From: JACDHG01 sp963811585
GTDB taxonomy: Bacteria > Actinomycetota > Actinomycetes > Propionibacteriales > Nocardioidaceae
Length of the DNA stretch: 64,000 nt
Direction: 5' to 3'
NCBI GenBank assembly: GCA_963811585.1
Contig: CAWERR010000008.1
Coordinates: 62,001 to 126,000, forward strand
The translations under genes and the position numbers were made by a program. Below, in pieces: positions 54,483 to 63,190 of this stretch. The number at the start of each line of letters is the position of its first letter. The first letter of the stretch is position 1. A model generated the notes under the pieces. That model worked only from the letters and a program-made list of their open reading frames with translations. It did not search any database and was not told where the DNA came from.

Positions 54483-56254
54483 CGCCGTCGACTCGTCGGC
54501 GCGCCGAGCGCCTCATGCGCGAGCCGGTCCACCGCCTCGCGCATGAGTACAACGACGAGCAACCCGAGCCGGGGACTGCGCTTTGCCTTTCCGGTGGCGG
54601 CTACCGCGCGATGGTCTTTCACGTTGGCGTGCTGTGGCGGCTCAACGAGGCCGGCCTGCTCCCCGGTCTGAAGCGCGTCTCGAGCGTCTCAGGTGGCTCG
54701 ATCACCGCGGGTGTGCTCGGGATGAACTGGTCCGACTTGGACTTCCGCGGCGACGTCGCCCAGGCGTTCCGAGAGGTTGTGGTGGAGCCGTTGCGGACGA
54801 TGGCCCGCAAGAAGGTCGACGTCTCCTCGGTACTCGAGGGTTTCGGGTTGCCGTTTGTGTCTATCGCCGACCGGGTTGAGACGGCGTATAGCGACACGCT
54901 GTTCGGCCGGAAAACGCTGCAGGACCTGCCGACCGAGCCGAGGTTCGTTTTCAACGCGACGAACCTCGAGTCGGGCGTGCTCATGAGGTTCAGCAAGCCG
55001 TACCTCGCTGACTACCGCGTCGGCCGGGTCGACAACCCGAAGCTTCCCCTGGCAAAAGTCGTCACCGCCTCCTCAGCGTTTCCCCCGTTCCTGTCGCCGT
55101 GCAAGGTCAACCTCCGCAAGGCAACCTGGGTCACCGAGAACGGCAACGACCTGGCTGACCAGAAGGGTTTCCGGGACGTCATCTCACTCACCGACGGCGG
55201 CGTCTACGACAACCTCGGCATCGAGACCGCCTGGAAGCGCTACCGCACCCTTCTGGTCAGTGACGCCGGTGGGCAAATGGGTGCCGAGGCGAGCGTGCCT
55301 GGTGACTGGGGGCGCGGCCTGCTGCGAGTGCTGAACGTGATCGACAACCAGGTGCGAGCGCTGCGCAAACAGCAGGTGGTTGGGTCGTTCCTCTCCGGGG
55401 ATCGTGACGGCATGTACGTCGGGATCCGCAGCGACCTCGATCGCTATCCAGTGCCAAGCAGGATCCCTGCTGACCCGGCGGTAACCCAGAAGCTCGCCGC
55501 CGTTCCGACCCGCCTCGACGCCATGCCCGAGGACCTGCAGGAGAAGCTGGTCAACTGGGGGTACGTCGTCTGTGACACCGGACTGCGGTCGTACTACGTC
55601 GGACGGGGACGACAACGGCAGTCAGCTGCCCTATCCCGACAACCCGCTCACCGACGACTAGGGCTCGCCATGCCGGCACGAGGAGAGTCGCAGCCGACTG
55701 GGCCGCCGCCGTGGTGGCCGCCCAGCCTGCATGGAGCGGTCAGGAGCGCGGAGAGGTTGCGCACGGAGTGGCAGTACGTCGTCGTCGAAGAGGTGGTGGG
55801 TGCCACGGTCGAGCTGTTGCGCTGGCCATGGCCCTCCGCCGACCGCCTTGGTCGGCTGTTCTGGGACGACGACGCCGACGATCGGGTCATGTCCGCCGCC
55901 GTGCCGCAGCGGCTCGTGCGCCTGCAGCTGTACAAGCCGAACAACATCCAGCGGCGCCCGCGCGCCGGCGACACCTTCGCCGCGCGGCTGACAACCGCCG
56001 CGGGCTGGGGTGAGGAAGCCCCAGTCGACGACCTCGCCGCCATCCTCCCCGGAGCGGTGTACGACGTTTCCGCCGACGCCCGCGAAGCGGCGAAGCTCGC
56101 CTACCAGGGCTCAGCAGCTGCGGTCTTCGACGGCGGCAAGGCCCAGGGTCTGCTCGAGGATGAACGGGAGAGGCGGGAGCGCCGCCCGAAGGCCAAGCGC
56201 CTCAAGATAGCTCCAGTCGACGAGGTCATCGACGACGAGGACGACCTGTCGTGA
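54479..56254 (+). CDS. patatin-like phospholipase with a C-terminal extra domain (possibly two genes)
   Basis: A 591-aa frame. The patatin part (about 1-380) has the oxyanion loop CLSGGGYRAM (36-45), the Ser nucleophile in SSVSGGSITAG (Ser71 in an S-x-S-x-G setting) and the catalytic Asp in LTDGGVYDNLG (Asp239). It would hydrolyse lipid ester bonds. Around 55596 one G looks extra: the next frame reads NGSQLPYPDNPLTDD and stops at 55659-55661, and a new ATG with AGGG upstream lies at 55670, in the long frame. So the C-terminal part (residue 398 onward) may be a separate gene. The reading frame ends in a GTGA overlap with the MBL gene. Confidence 0.82.
   Translation: MTPSTRRRAERLMREPVHRLAHEYNDEQPEPGTALCLSGGGYRAMVFHVGVLWRLNEAGLLPGLKRVSSVSGGSITAGVLGMNWSDLDFRGDVAQAFREVVVEPLRTMARKKVDVSSVLEGFGLPFVSIADRVETAYSDTLFGRKTLQDLPTEPRFVFNATNLESGVLMRFSKPYLADYRVGRVDNPKLPLAKVVTASSAFPPFLSPCKVNLRKATWVTENGNDLADQKGFRDVISLTDGGVYDNLGIETAWKRYRTLLVSDAGGQMGAEASVPGDWGRGLLRVLNVIDNQVRALRKQQVVGSFLSGDRDGMYVGIRSDLDRYPVPSRIPADPAVTQKLAAVPTRLDAMPEDLQEKLVNWGYVVCDTGLRSYYVGRGRQRQSAALSRQPAHRRLGLAMPARGESQPTGPPPWWPPSLHGAVRSAERLRTEWQYVVVEEVVGATVELLRWPWPSADRLGRLFWDDDADDRVMSAAVPQRLVRLQLYKPNNIQRRPRAGDTFAARLTTAAGWGEEAPVDDLAAILPGAVYDVSADAREAAKLAYQGSAAAVFDGGKAQGLLEDERERRERRPKAKRLKIAPVDEVIDDEDDLS
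55670..56254 (+). other. possible separate gene: 194-aa unknown-domain protein inside the patatin frame
   Basis: ATG 55670 begins MPARGESQPTGPPPWWPPSL. The domain has ERLRTEWQYVVVEEVVGATV, VPQRLVRLQLYKPNNIQRRP, RAGDTFAARLTTAAGWGEEA and a very charged end (ERERRERRPKAKRLKIAPVD, DEDDLS). It contains no motif that I recognise. If the single G at about 55596 is an error, this is the middle gene of a three-gene operon. Confidence 0.45.
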
Positions 56255-57567
56255 GCGGCGTACTCCAAGCAGTCGAGAAGGACACGCTGGCGCCCCCGAC
56301 CGCCGGCGCGGGGTCGCTGATCGATGCCGTCCTCGAGGAGCCTGATGCACTGGTGTACTTCCTGCTCAACGTCGGTGACGGCGACACCCAACTCCTGCTG
56401 CTGCCGCCGGACAGCAACGACGGAGTACGCCGGCTCGCGATCGTTGACGTCGCCACGACGAAGAAGCTGCCTGATCTGATCGAGAAGCTCCACGCGGTCG
56501 AGGTGCCGTCGGAGACAGGCACGAAGCAGCTGATCCAGCAGCCGGGCTCGCCCGGGCAGATCCGTCTCCTGGTCGCCACGCATCCGCACTTCGACCACAT
56601 CGGCGGGATGAGCGAGCTGCTGTCGAAGTACAACGGTCTCCACAGCCGACGGAGCTCAACGCCTGCGAGTGACGACGGCGGCAACGAGACCACGCTGAGC
56701 GAGGCTGACAAGGCGACGCCGTACGCGTCGGACGCCTGCATCGACCAGTTTTGGGAGCCCGGCTACTTCTTCCCGAGCGCGAGTTTCCACAAGTTGATGG
56801 CCGAGCTGGAGATCAGCCCGTGGATCCGCCGCTTCCAGCCCACGAGCGGGACGACGACCTACCTGGACTCGGTCAAGGTAACCGTGATTGGCCCGGGCGT
56901 GGGGCTTCGCGCCCGCTTCGACACGTACGGCGTCGAGGTCAACGACTCGTCGCTGACCTTGATGTTCGAATACCCAGCCTCTCGGATCTACACCGAGATC
57001 GACAGCAACGACGAGGATCGGCACAACCGGCGTTCAGTAAAGAAGAGGAGCAGGCGACTGCTGCTGGGGGCTGACGCACAGTTCACCTCGTGGGCACAAG
57101 CCACGGTGGACTTCCCGGACTTGCGTAACGAGCAGAACCCCATCCTCGCCAGGGAGCTGCAAGCTGCACGTGGGCGCGACTATCTCGGGAGCGACGTGTT
57201 CAAGATGTCGCACCATGCCTCCAAGCACGGCATCAACCTGGAGCTCTTGGAGCGAGTGGCCGCGAAGTACGTCCTGGTGTCTTCGACGGGCGGCGGGGGC
57301 CGCTACGACTTCCCGCACGCTCTCGCCATGGACGCCGCGCGCGAGGCCCGGCAGGCAACCACGACGTCTGGTGCCGCGCGGCTCACCGACCACGCGCTGG
57401 GTATTCACGTCACCGGCGCCGTGCTCGACGACACCCGCAAGACACCCCTCGGGTCGATGGCAGTCATGCTGCCGAACCAGCCCAGCCACGGGATCCGGAT
57501 CTTCCGGTTGATGGACGACAACAAGGACCTGATCGATCTCAGCAACGCCCGCGAGGTCAACACGTGA
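56251..57567 (+). CDS. metallo-beta-lactamase-fold hydrolase, ComEC/Rec2-like branch
   Basis: A 438-aa protein, cytosolic by composition. The MBL metal motif HPHFDH (111-116, HxHxDH) is in LLVATHPHFDHIGGMSELL. Further ligands appear in RLLLGADAQFTSWA and the HH of KMSHHASKHGINLELLERVA, typical of the ComEC/Rec2-like MBL nuclease group. The N-terminus (LVYFLLNVGDGDTQLLLLPP) matches the usual start of such domains. No membrane part exists, unlike ComEC. The GTG start overlaps the preceding stop, so this is translationally coupled to the patatin/unknown gene. The substrate (nucleic acid, nucleotide or other phosphodiester) is not known. Confidence 0.87.
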   Translation: MSGVLQAVEKDTLAPPTAGAGSLIDAVLEEPDALVYFLLNVGDGDTQLLLLPPDSNDGVRRLAIVDVATTKKLPDLIEKLHAVEVPSETGTKQLIQQPGSPGQIRLLVATHPHFDHIGGMSELLSKYNGLHSRRSSTPASDDGGNETTLSEADKATPYASDACIDQFWEPGYFFPSASFHKLMAELEISPWIRRFQPTSGTTTYLDSVKVTVIGPGVGLRARFDTYGVEVNDSSLTLMFEYPASRIYTEIDSNDEDRHNRRSVKKRSRRLLLGADAQFTSWAQATVDFPDLRNEQNPILARELQAARGRDYLGSDVFKMSHHASKHGINLELLERVAAKYVLVSSTGGGGRYDFPHALAMDAAREARQATTTSGAARLTDHALGIHVTGAVLDDTRKTPLGSMAVMLPNQPSHGIRIFRLMDDNKDLIDLSNAREVNT

Positions 57568-57718
57568 AGACGCGACTGGTCCATCGGTTGACACAGCCGC
57601 CGTCCCCGCCGGTCGGTCACCAACCAGTTGCGAGGTGGCTGTTGAGCCAGTCGGAAATAGCCGGTACTACGCGAACTCTGCTTGACGGATCTGCGGCTCG
57701 AGCTCCACGTTCCGAGAC

Positions 57719-58057
57719 TTACTCAGGCAGGGCGTGGGGCGCTGCTACCTCGAAGTGCGCCACGGTCGTCTCGCGATCTAGCAAGAACTCATCGTCTTCC
57801 GGGTAGTACTTCGCGATCTCGATGGCGTCGCCGGCGAACGCCTTGATCTGGTCGAGGTCATCCCACCAGCTCAACGTGATGATCTCCGCGCGGCCGTCCC
57901 CGAGATCACGGGTGAGCAACTGAGCGCCCCGGTTGCCCGGAGTGGCCCGGTAGCCGGTCATCCCCGTGCGCTCGACGGTGTCGACGTACTCCTCGATCCG
58001 GTCGCTGTGCACCCAGCCCCGCCACATCCGCGCGATCATCGCCCGACCTCCGCTCAC
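57719..58057 (-). CDS. antibiotic-biosynthesis-monooxygenase (ABM) domain protein
   Basis: A 112-aa dimeric alpha-beta barrel protein: ARMWRGWVHSDRIEEYVDTV, ERTGMTGYRATPGNRGAQLL, EIITLSWWDDLDQIKAFAGD, PEDDEFLLDRETTVAHFEV. The family includes cofactor-free oxygenases and haem-degrading enzymes. The GTG start at 58057 overlaps the stop of the VOC remnant; the ATG at 58039 is an alternative. It faces the MBL gene convergently. Confidence 0.88.
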   Translation of the reverse strand: MSGGRAMIARMWRGWVHSDRIEEYVDTVERTGMTGYRATPGNRGAQLLTRDLGDGRAEIITLSWWDDLDQIKAFAGDAIEIAKYYPEDDEFLLDRETTVAHFEVAAPHALPE

Positions 58058-58140
58058 TTCGAAACGGCCACGCTATCCACTTCGACAATCAGGCAGAAGG
58101 GGTGGCCAACGGGATCTGCGAAGACCCTGGTCGTTCCCGT
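58054..58140 (-). pseudogene. C-terminal remnant of a VOC/glyoxalase-like gene
   Basis: The frame ending at 58054 reads TRVFADPVGHPFCLIVEVDS and VAVSK, which is the classic end of a VOC-family protein (F-x-DPxGHPFCL). Nothing upstream belongs to the family: the sequence before it is the 3' end of the FAD oxidoreductase. Its stop overlaps the ABM start (GTGA), so it looks like an internal deletion that joined a VOC tail to the FAD gene. Confidence 0.7.
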
Positions 58141-58154
58141 GCCGGTGGTACTGG

Positions 58155-59270
58155 TCAGGCGAAGGCCGCTGAAAGGTCCGCGGCGCCCGCCACGGTGTCG
58201 TGGAACCACTCGAGGAGCGCGTCGTCTCGCGCCCGTTCGTACGACATTGCCCACGTCCCGGGGGCATCCACACCCCCAGACGACGTCACAGTGTCGACCA
58301 GCAGCGCTGCAGAGACTGCAGCGGAGTCCATGCCCTCACCGGTCCACGGGTCACGGTGGATGCCCGAGTCACCGACGAGCGCCCAGCCGGCTCCCGCCGC
58401 CTGACGGACGAAGTCGTCCTGGGGCCCCGACCCGAACAGCCGCCCCTGCTTGGCGCTGTTGGCATACCTCTCCCACAGACCGGCGTGGCGCCGGAGCAGC
58501 CACTCGAACCGATGACGAGCATCGTGTCGAAGTCGCTCGTACTCAGCGAGGTTGACGCTGATGGCCAGACACGTCAGGCCCGCATCACTGGGGAACACGT
58601 ACGCCAACTCGTCCCCGATCATCGAGAACTCAGCGCCATCGGGGGGCTCGCCTCCAGGGCCGGGCATGTCTAACACGTAGCGGTAGTACAAGGCGCGCTT
58701 TCCTTCATGGCGCTCGCGGTCAACTGCTTGGACGGCATCCGCGATCATGGATCGTCGGCCGTCCGCACCGACGATGAGCCGAGCCGAGGCCACACTGCCG
58801 TCGTTGAGCTCGACGCCGACCGCGCGGCCTTGCTCCGTCACCAGGCGGGTGACCGACGTCGACGTCCGCACCTCCACGCCCGCGCGGCGACAACAGCCGA
58901 GCAGCGTGGCATCCAAGGTCTCCCGCCGCACCGACAGGCAGTACCCGGCCGCGCCGGGATCCTGGGCGGGGGCCACCGTCGGCTGTGCCTCGCCGTCCGC
59001 GTAGACGTACTCGCGGGTGAGCAACGGTGGACCCAGAGCGAGTACGTCGTCGAGCATTCCCGCAAGGCTGAGCACGCGGACCAGGTGGTCTCCCCGGAAG
59101 AAGTGCGTCGACAGAGTGGGACTCGGCATCCGAGCCCGCTCCACCACCAGGACACGATGGCTCGCTCGGGCGAAGAGGAGGGCGGTGAGCGATCCCGCCA
59201 CGCGCCCCCCGACGACGATGACGTCATACGACGGCGATGGCCCGACGCGGTCCGCTGACATGCCAGCCAC
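58155..59270 (-). CDS. FAD-dependent oxidoreductase of the geranylgeranyl-reductase/tryptophan-halogenase-like group
   Basis: A 371-aa flavoprotein. The dinucleotide loop YDVIVVGGRVAGSLTALLFA is at the N-terminus. The second FAD motif is LIVGADGRRSMIADAV, and the third GWALVGDSGIHRDPWTGEGM. The family is group A flavin monooxygenase-like; the substrate is unknown. The start ATG is at 59270 (an alternative at 59261). It lies upstream of the VOC remnant and the ABM gene on the same strand, so a small oxidative pathway is likely. Intact. Confidence 0.88.
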   Translation of the reverse strand: MAGMSADRVGPSPSYDVIVVGGRVAGSLTALLFARASHRVLVVERARMPSPTLSTHFFRGDHLVRVLSLAGMLDDVLALGPPLLTREYVYADGEAQPTVAPAQDPGAAGYCLSVRRETLDATLLGCCRRAGVEVRTSTSVTRLVTEQGRAVGVELNDGSVASARLIVGADGRRSMIADAVQAVDRERHEGKRALYYRYVLDMPGPGGEPPDGAEFSMIGDELAYVFPSDAGLTCLAISVNLAEYERLRHDARHRFEWLLRRHAGLWERYANSAKQGRLFGSGPQDDFVRQAAGAGWALVGDSGIHRDPWTGEGMDSAAVSAALLVDTVTSSGGVDAPGTWAMSYERARDDALLEWFHDTVAGAADLSAAFA

Positions 59271-59315
59271 CCTTCCCCTTCCTGACGAAGAACGGTAGGC
59301 CGCGGACCGACAAGG

Positions 59316-60257
59316 TCACCTGTTTGGCGCAGCCACCGGCTCGCCGTAGAGGAAGGAGAGCAGGACAAACCGCCGGCCGGCCGTTACGTCTCGCACCTCA
59401 TGCAGGTGTGAGCACGAGAAGATCAGCGCGGCGCCTGCGTCAGGGGCATAGAGCTGGTTGCCGTACTCGGGGAAGCGCAGCTCGCCCCCTTCGTATTCGT
59501 CGTTGAGGTTCAGCGTCAGGGCGAACACGCGATGCGCCGTTGCTGGCGACAGGTTGTCGCGGTGCGGGCGGAAGAATCCCCCCGTCGAGCCGTCGTAGCA
59601 GACGATCTTGAAGCCCTCGAACCGCGTCGCCCGGAAAGCGAACGCCTTCCAGACCTCGGGCATCACCCGACGCCCGACCGACGTCGACAGCTCGCGCATC
59701 AGCTCCGGGTCGTGCACCGTGTGGTCTCTTCGCCGCTTGAACCTGTCGTCTAGCACCTCGCTGGTGCTGTTTGCGGTCGCGCGTTCGACGCCGGTCTCGA
59801 CGCCACCTTGGCGCTCCAGTACGTCGATCAACCGCAGCCGGGCCTCAGCGTCGAGCACGCGAGGTACCAACAGCACCGGTGCCTGGTGGTTGACGCGGGC
59901 CGGCGGAGTCGCGGGCACCTCGCGGTCGAGGATCGCCGCGATCTCGCTGGCCGGGCGTCCCGGCGCCACCTCGCCGACGACCCGCAGGTTGGGGTCGAGC
60001 ACGAGCACGGTCGCAGCGTCGTCCGCAACGCCGAAGACCTCGGCCGAGCATGCGTCATCGATACGCAGGGCTTCGACATCATCTCGGCCCGTCAGCAGCT
60101 CCGCGATCTCGGTATGACGTGCGTCTCCACCGTGGCCGAGCACAAGGGCAGTCGGCCGCCCGCCCGCCAACGAGTAGAAACGTGCCCGCGATCCCGAGGC
60201 AGACACCATCACGAAGTCGGGCACCCGCTCGCCGATGCCCTGCCTGGCCATTCCCAC
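59316..60257 (-). CDS. peroxiredoxin-like domain fused to a 2-oxoglutarate/Fe(II) dioxygenase
   Basis: A 313-aa protein. Residues 1-115 show a redoxin-like fold (IGERVPDFVMVSASGSRARF, PTALVLGHGGDAR) without a Cys at the peroxidatic place; the only Cys is at 70. Residues 120-313 form a prolyl-4-hydroxylase-type dioxygenase: iron ligands His232 and Asp234 (FFRPHRDNLSPATAHR), His286 (FSCSHLHEVRDV) and the 2OG-binding Arg at about 296 (GRRFVLLSFLYG), with LNDEYEGGELRFPEYG between. It would hydroxylate an unknown substrate. Intact; ATG 60257 or 60251. Confidence 0.87.
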   Translation of the reverse strand: MGMARQGIGERVPDFVMVSASGSRARFYSLAGGRPTALVLGHGGDARHTEIAELLTGRDDVEALRIDDACSAEVFGVADDAATVLVLDPNLRVVGEVAPGRPASEIAAILDREVPATPPARVNHQAPVLLVPRVLDAEARLRLIDVLERQGGVETGVERATANSTSEVLDDRFKRRRDHTVHDPELMRELSTSVGRRVMPEVWKAFAFRATRFEGFKIVCYDGSTGGFFRPHRDNLSPATAHRVFALTLNLNDEYEGGELRFPEYGNQLYAPDAGAALIFSCSHLHEVRDVTAGRRFVLLSFLYGEPVAAPNR

Positions 60258-60381
60258 ACGGGGACTCTACGGGCAGCGGGTCGTCCACGCGGCTCGCCGA
60301 CCACCAGCATGAGCCGGCGCACACCTATTCACCCCTCCACGGATGGCACCTGGCCAGATCGACATCGCGCCCAAAGTTTTT

Positions 60382-62352
60382 TCAGCGCATCCGGAAGTCG
60401 TACTCCTCGGGGAGCGGTTCGTCCGGGTGGAGCTGCGACCAGAGGTCGCTCAGTGACGTCTCGCCCTCGCGGATGTCGGGTATGACGACTCCACCGGCCA
60501 ACACCCGTTCCGATCGCGTTCGATCGCCAGCCGCGAGGGCTGCCCTGGCCTCGAGCAGCCGGACCCTGCCAAGCTCGCGCACGGGCGAGGGCGCCGCATC
60601 GACGAGCTCCAAGGCGGCCACGACATCGCCCGCCGCGAGCGCAGCGGTGATTGCTTCGACCTGGATGGTCGGCTGGTCGGGCGCTAGCTCGGCCGCGTGG
60701 CCGAGCAGGTTCGCCGCGGTCGGAAACTCTCCCCGTTCGGTCGCGATGCGGCCCAACCCTCGAAGAGCCCACGCCGTCGGCACCTGTGCCATCGAGGCGG
60801 TGTACCGCTTGTGCGCGACGTTCAGATCGCCGGCCGCATGCGCCATGGCGCCGAGGTGGTAGTCGCGTGCCCACGACGCGGGCGTGCGTGCCAGCCGGGT
60901 CTCCCACTCCTCGCCGACGACGTACGACGTGGGCGGTGACTGCGGGTTCGCCTCGACCAAACCGGCGGCGACACTGGGTCGTTCGGTGAGCAGTTTCCGC
61001 CAGATTTCCTGGCCGCGACCGATCGTCTCCGTCGGGAAGGGGGTGCCCGTCTCGGATACCCAACTCTCGCCCGACTCGGCCCGGGATGCGCGTTCGAGCG
61101 CACCCCACCCGCTCCCGGTGCAGAGGATCTCCGTTGGTGGGTCGTCGGCGAGCGCGGTAGCGATTTCGAGCGCTCCGCCAAGCTCTACCGCCGTGCCGAG
61201 CCTCTCGAAGCGGTCGTCGAGGTGGTCGACGGCAGCCTGCCAGTCGTCACCGTGGGCCAGGGCCGGATCCGCATCGATGTCGCCGTACGCCTCAAGCCAC
61301 TCCCACGTCGCGCCGCCCGGCATCATCAGGTGCTCGTACTGGGTGGCGGCCAGCCCGGCCTGGATCTCCAGGTAGGAGTCGCCGCCCTCGGGCGACAACC
61401 AGCGCTGCCACCGGCGGCCGCCCGCGGCCGTTCCCCAGCAGAAAAGCTTGCGGCCGGTCAACAGTTCCGTCGACACCTGCCCGAGGCCGTGGCCGGACCC
61501 GTCCACCGCCGCGATCCAGGGCCGCGCGTGATGGCCGAGGTCGAAGAAGTAGTCAGCGGCGTGCTGGCTACGGCTTGGCCAGGTCTGGTCGTTCGACTCA
61601 TGTTCCGGGATCGGCACCACCCTGACAGTCCCGTCGCCCGCGGTGCTGAATGCCTGGGTTGCCGGCGCGATGACTCGCACGTTCTCGCTCTCGGGCACCG
61701 CCGCGTTGGACCACCAGTACATCGGGACGTCCTCGACGTTCGGGTTCTGAATCCGCACGTACACCTGGAGCGCTCGAGACCCGGGTGGCAGCCGGACGTC
61801 GATCTGATAGACGACGCGGCGCAACCGTTCGAACTCCCACATGCGCAACGTCGGTATGCCGTCCGACCCGACGACGCGAGCGGCATGCAGCGGCGAGGCC
61901 GTGTGTGGCGTGTGGCCCTTCGTCGCGATGTTCCACTCAACGCCCCCGGCAAACCAGGCGTTGCGCAGCGCGAGGTTTGCGGGCTGGATGACCTTGTTTC
62001 GATGCAACAGCTCGCGGCCGGTGCTCAAGTCGACCAACGACCAGAGCCGTCCACCGAGCCGCGGCAAGAACTGCGCGCGCAGGTGCTTGTTCTCCACGAC
62101 GATGCAGTCCACGTCCGTCTGCACCAGGTCGCGGCTGTAGCGGTTCTGGATCAGGTAGGGATGGAGCGATCGCGGCATACCGACAGCTGCTCCGGCACGG
62201 ATGTGCTCCGGAATGTCGTCGGCGAGCTCGAACGATGCCTCTAGTGTCGAGTCGAGGAGGGGGACCGGATCCTCGCCAATCGCGGCGCACGGCATCCGCA
62301 GGGTCGTGACGCGCACCGTGCTGCGACCGGGCTGGCCGTTTGCCTCACTCAT
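60382..62352 (-). CDS. DUF5107-domain protein with TPR-like C-terminus
   Basis: A 656-aa protein. Residues about 50-390 are DUF5107: HPYLIQNRYSRDLVQTDVDC, HLRAQFLPRLGGRLWSLVDL, ALRNAWFAGGVEWNIATKGH, VPMYWWSNAAVPESENVRVI, KLFCWGTAAGGRRWQRWLSP. The fold resembles galactose mutarotase-like carbohydrate-binding domains. The C-terminal third is helical repeats (TPR-like: AHAAGDLNVAHKRYTASMAQ, LRGLGRIATERGEFPTAANL, GDVVAALELVDAAPSPVREL). No signal peptide. Such proteins are often linked to oligosaccharide breakdown. It precedes a peptidase gene. Intact. Confidence 0.85.
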   Translation of the reverse strand: MSEANGQPGRSTVRVTTLRMPCAAIGEDPVPLLDSTLEASFELADDIPEHIRAGAAVGMPRSLHPYLIQNRYSRDLVQTDVDCIVVENKHLRAQFLPRLGGRLWSLVDLSTGRELLHRNKVIQPANLALRNAWFAGGVEWNIATKGHTPHTASPLHAARVVGSDGIPTLRMWEFERLRRVVYQIDVRLPPGSRALQVYVRIQNPNVEDVPMYWWSNAAVPESENVRVIAPATQAFSTAGDGTVRVVPIPEHESNDQTWPSRSQHAADYFFDLGHHARPWIAAVDGSGHGLGQVSTELLTGRKLFCWGTAAGGRRWQRWLSPEGGDSYLEIQAGLAATQYEHLMMPGGATWEWLEAYGDIDADPALAHGDDWQAAVDHLDDRFERLGTAVELGGALEIATALADDPPTEILCTGSGWGALERASRAESGESWVSETGTPFPTETIGRGQEIWRKLLTERPSVAAGLVEANPQSPPTSYVVGEEWETRLARTPASWARDYHLGAMAHAAGDLNVAHKRYTASMAQVPTAWALRGLGRIATERGEFPTAANLLGHAAELAPDQPTIQVEAITAALAAGDVVAALELVDAAPSPVRELGRVRLLEARAALAAGDRTRSERVLAGGVVIPDIREGETSLSDLWSQLHPDEPLPEEYDFRMR

Positions 62353-62377
62353 TCAGAGCCTCGCTCCGTGCCTCGCG

Positions 62378-63190
62378 TCAGTAACGGCCGAGGACAGCTC
62401 TCACGGTTCCTCGTGCGGCCCGACCCGTCAGGTAGTCCCACGACGGGCGGTATCCGAACTCCACCGTGATGCACGCCCCGGCGTGACGACTGTTGAACCA
62501 GCCCGTCATCGTGCCGTGGCAAACGCCGCTGTGACAGAGGATCGGCTTCTTCGGCAGGTTCAGGTTCCTGGCCAGCCGGTTCATCAGGTTGCGGTTCTTC
62601 GGGGCGTCGGAGTCAACGCCGTACAACGGTTGGTGGAAGGAGACGATGAAGTTCGGGTCTGTCCGGTTGAGGAATCTCCGCATTGCCCAGGTCTCCGGCT
62701 CGCTGAAAGGTCGGGGTCCGGAGTTGTAGCGGCCGCCTTCAGGTTCCCAGTTGTGGCGCCAGTTCCTGTTGAGGTCGACACCGTTGGCGTTCTGTCGGCG
62801 GTGCGCCGCCAGGCCGTCTGGGTTGATGGTGGGGACGACCCACAGATTGATGTGGCGGACGGGTGCGCCCCGGAGGAGTGCTCTGGCGAGTCGGGTGCCG
62901 GCCGCCTCGTCGCCGTGCATGCTTCCGACCACCACGGCAGTGATGGGTGCGTCGGGGTTGCCGAGCCGGAAGGCATAGATGTCGCGGCCCCGGACGCTCT
63001 CTCCGATGACGCGCCGCTCGATAACGGCTCGGCTGCCACCTAGCTGAGCGGCCGACGCTGCCATTCCCTCGCCTTGCGTGGGGATGTCCGCAGCAACCGG
63101 ATCCGCGGAGGCCATCGTGGCGGGTGTCAGCATCAAGGCGAGAGCCACCATGGAGAGGGCTGCGCGGTCGATGCGATGTCTGAGTGGCAT
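62378..63190 (-). CDS. secreted M14-family zinc carboxypeptidase
   Basis: A 270-aa protein with a signal peptide (LSMVALALMLTPATMASADP). Zinc ligands: His and Glu in VVVGSMHGDEAAGTRL (HxxE), and the third His in NFIVSFHQPLYGVD. Substrate-binding NPDG and DLNRNW motifs are in TINPDGLAAHRRQNANGVDL. The catalytic Glu is in GACITVEFGYRPSWD. It would trim C-terminal residues, possibly from cell-wall peptides. ATG 63190 with AAGTAGG upstream. It is followed by DUF5107 on the same strand (25-bp gap). Confidence 0.92.
   Translation of the reverse strand: MPLRHRIDRAALSMVALALMLTPATMASADPVAADIPTQGEGMAASAAQLGGSRAVIERRVIGESVRGRDIYAFRLGNPDAPITAVVVGSMHGDEAAGTRLARALLRGAPVRHINLWVVPTINPDGLAAHRRQNANGVDLNRNWRHNWEPEGGRYNSGPRPFSEPETWAMRRFLNRTDPNFIVSFHQPLYGVDSDAPKNRNLMNRLARNLNLPKKPILCHSGVCHGTMTGWFNSRHAGACITVEFGYRPSWDYLTGRAARGTVRAVLGRY

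Noticed and set aside
57564..57806. 80-codon frame overlapping the MBL stop
   Set aside because: Its end lies antisense within the ABM gene, codon third positions are mixed and no motif is seen, though a GTGA overlap with the MBL gene is present.
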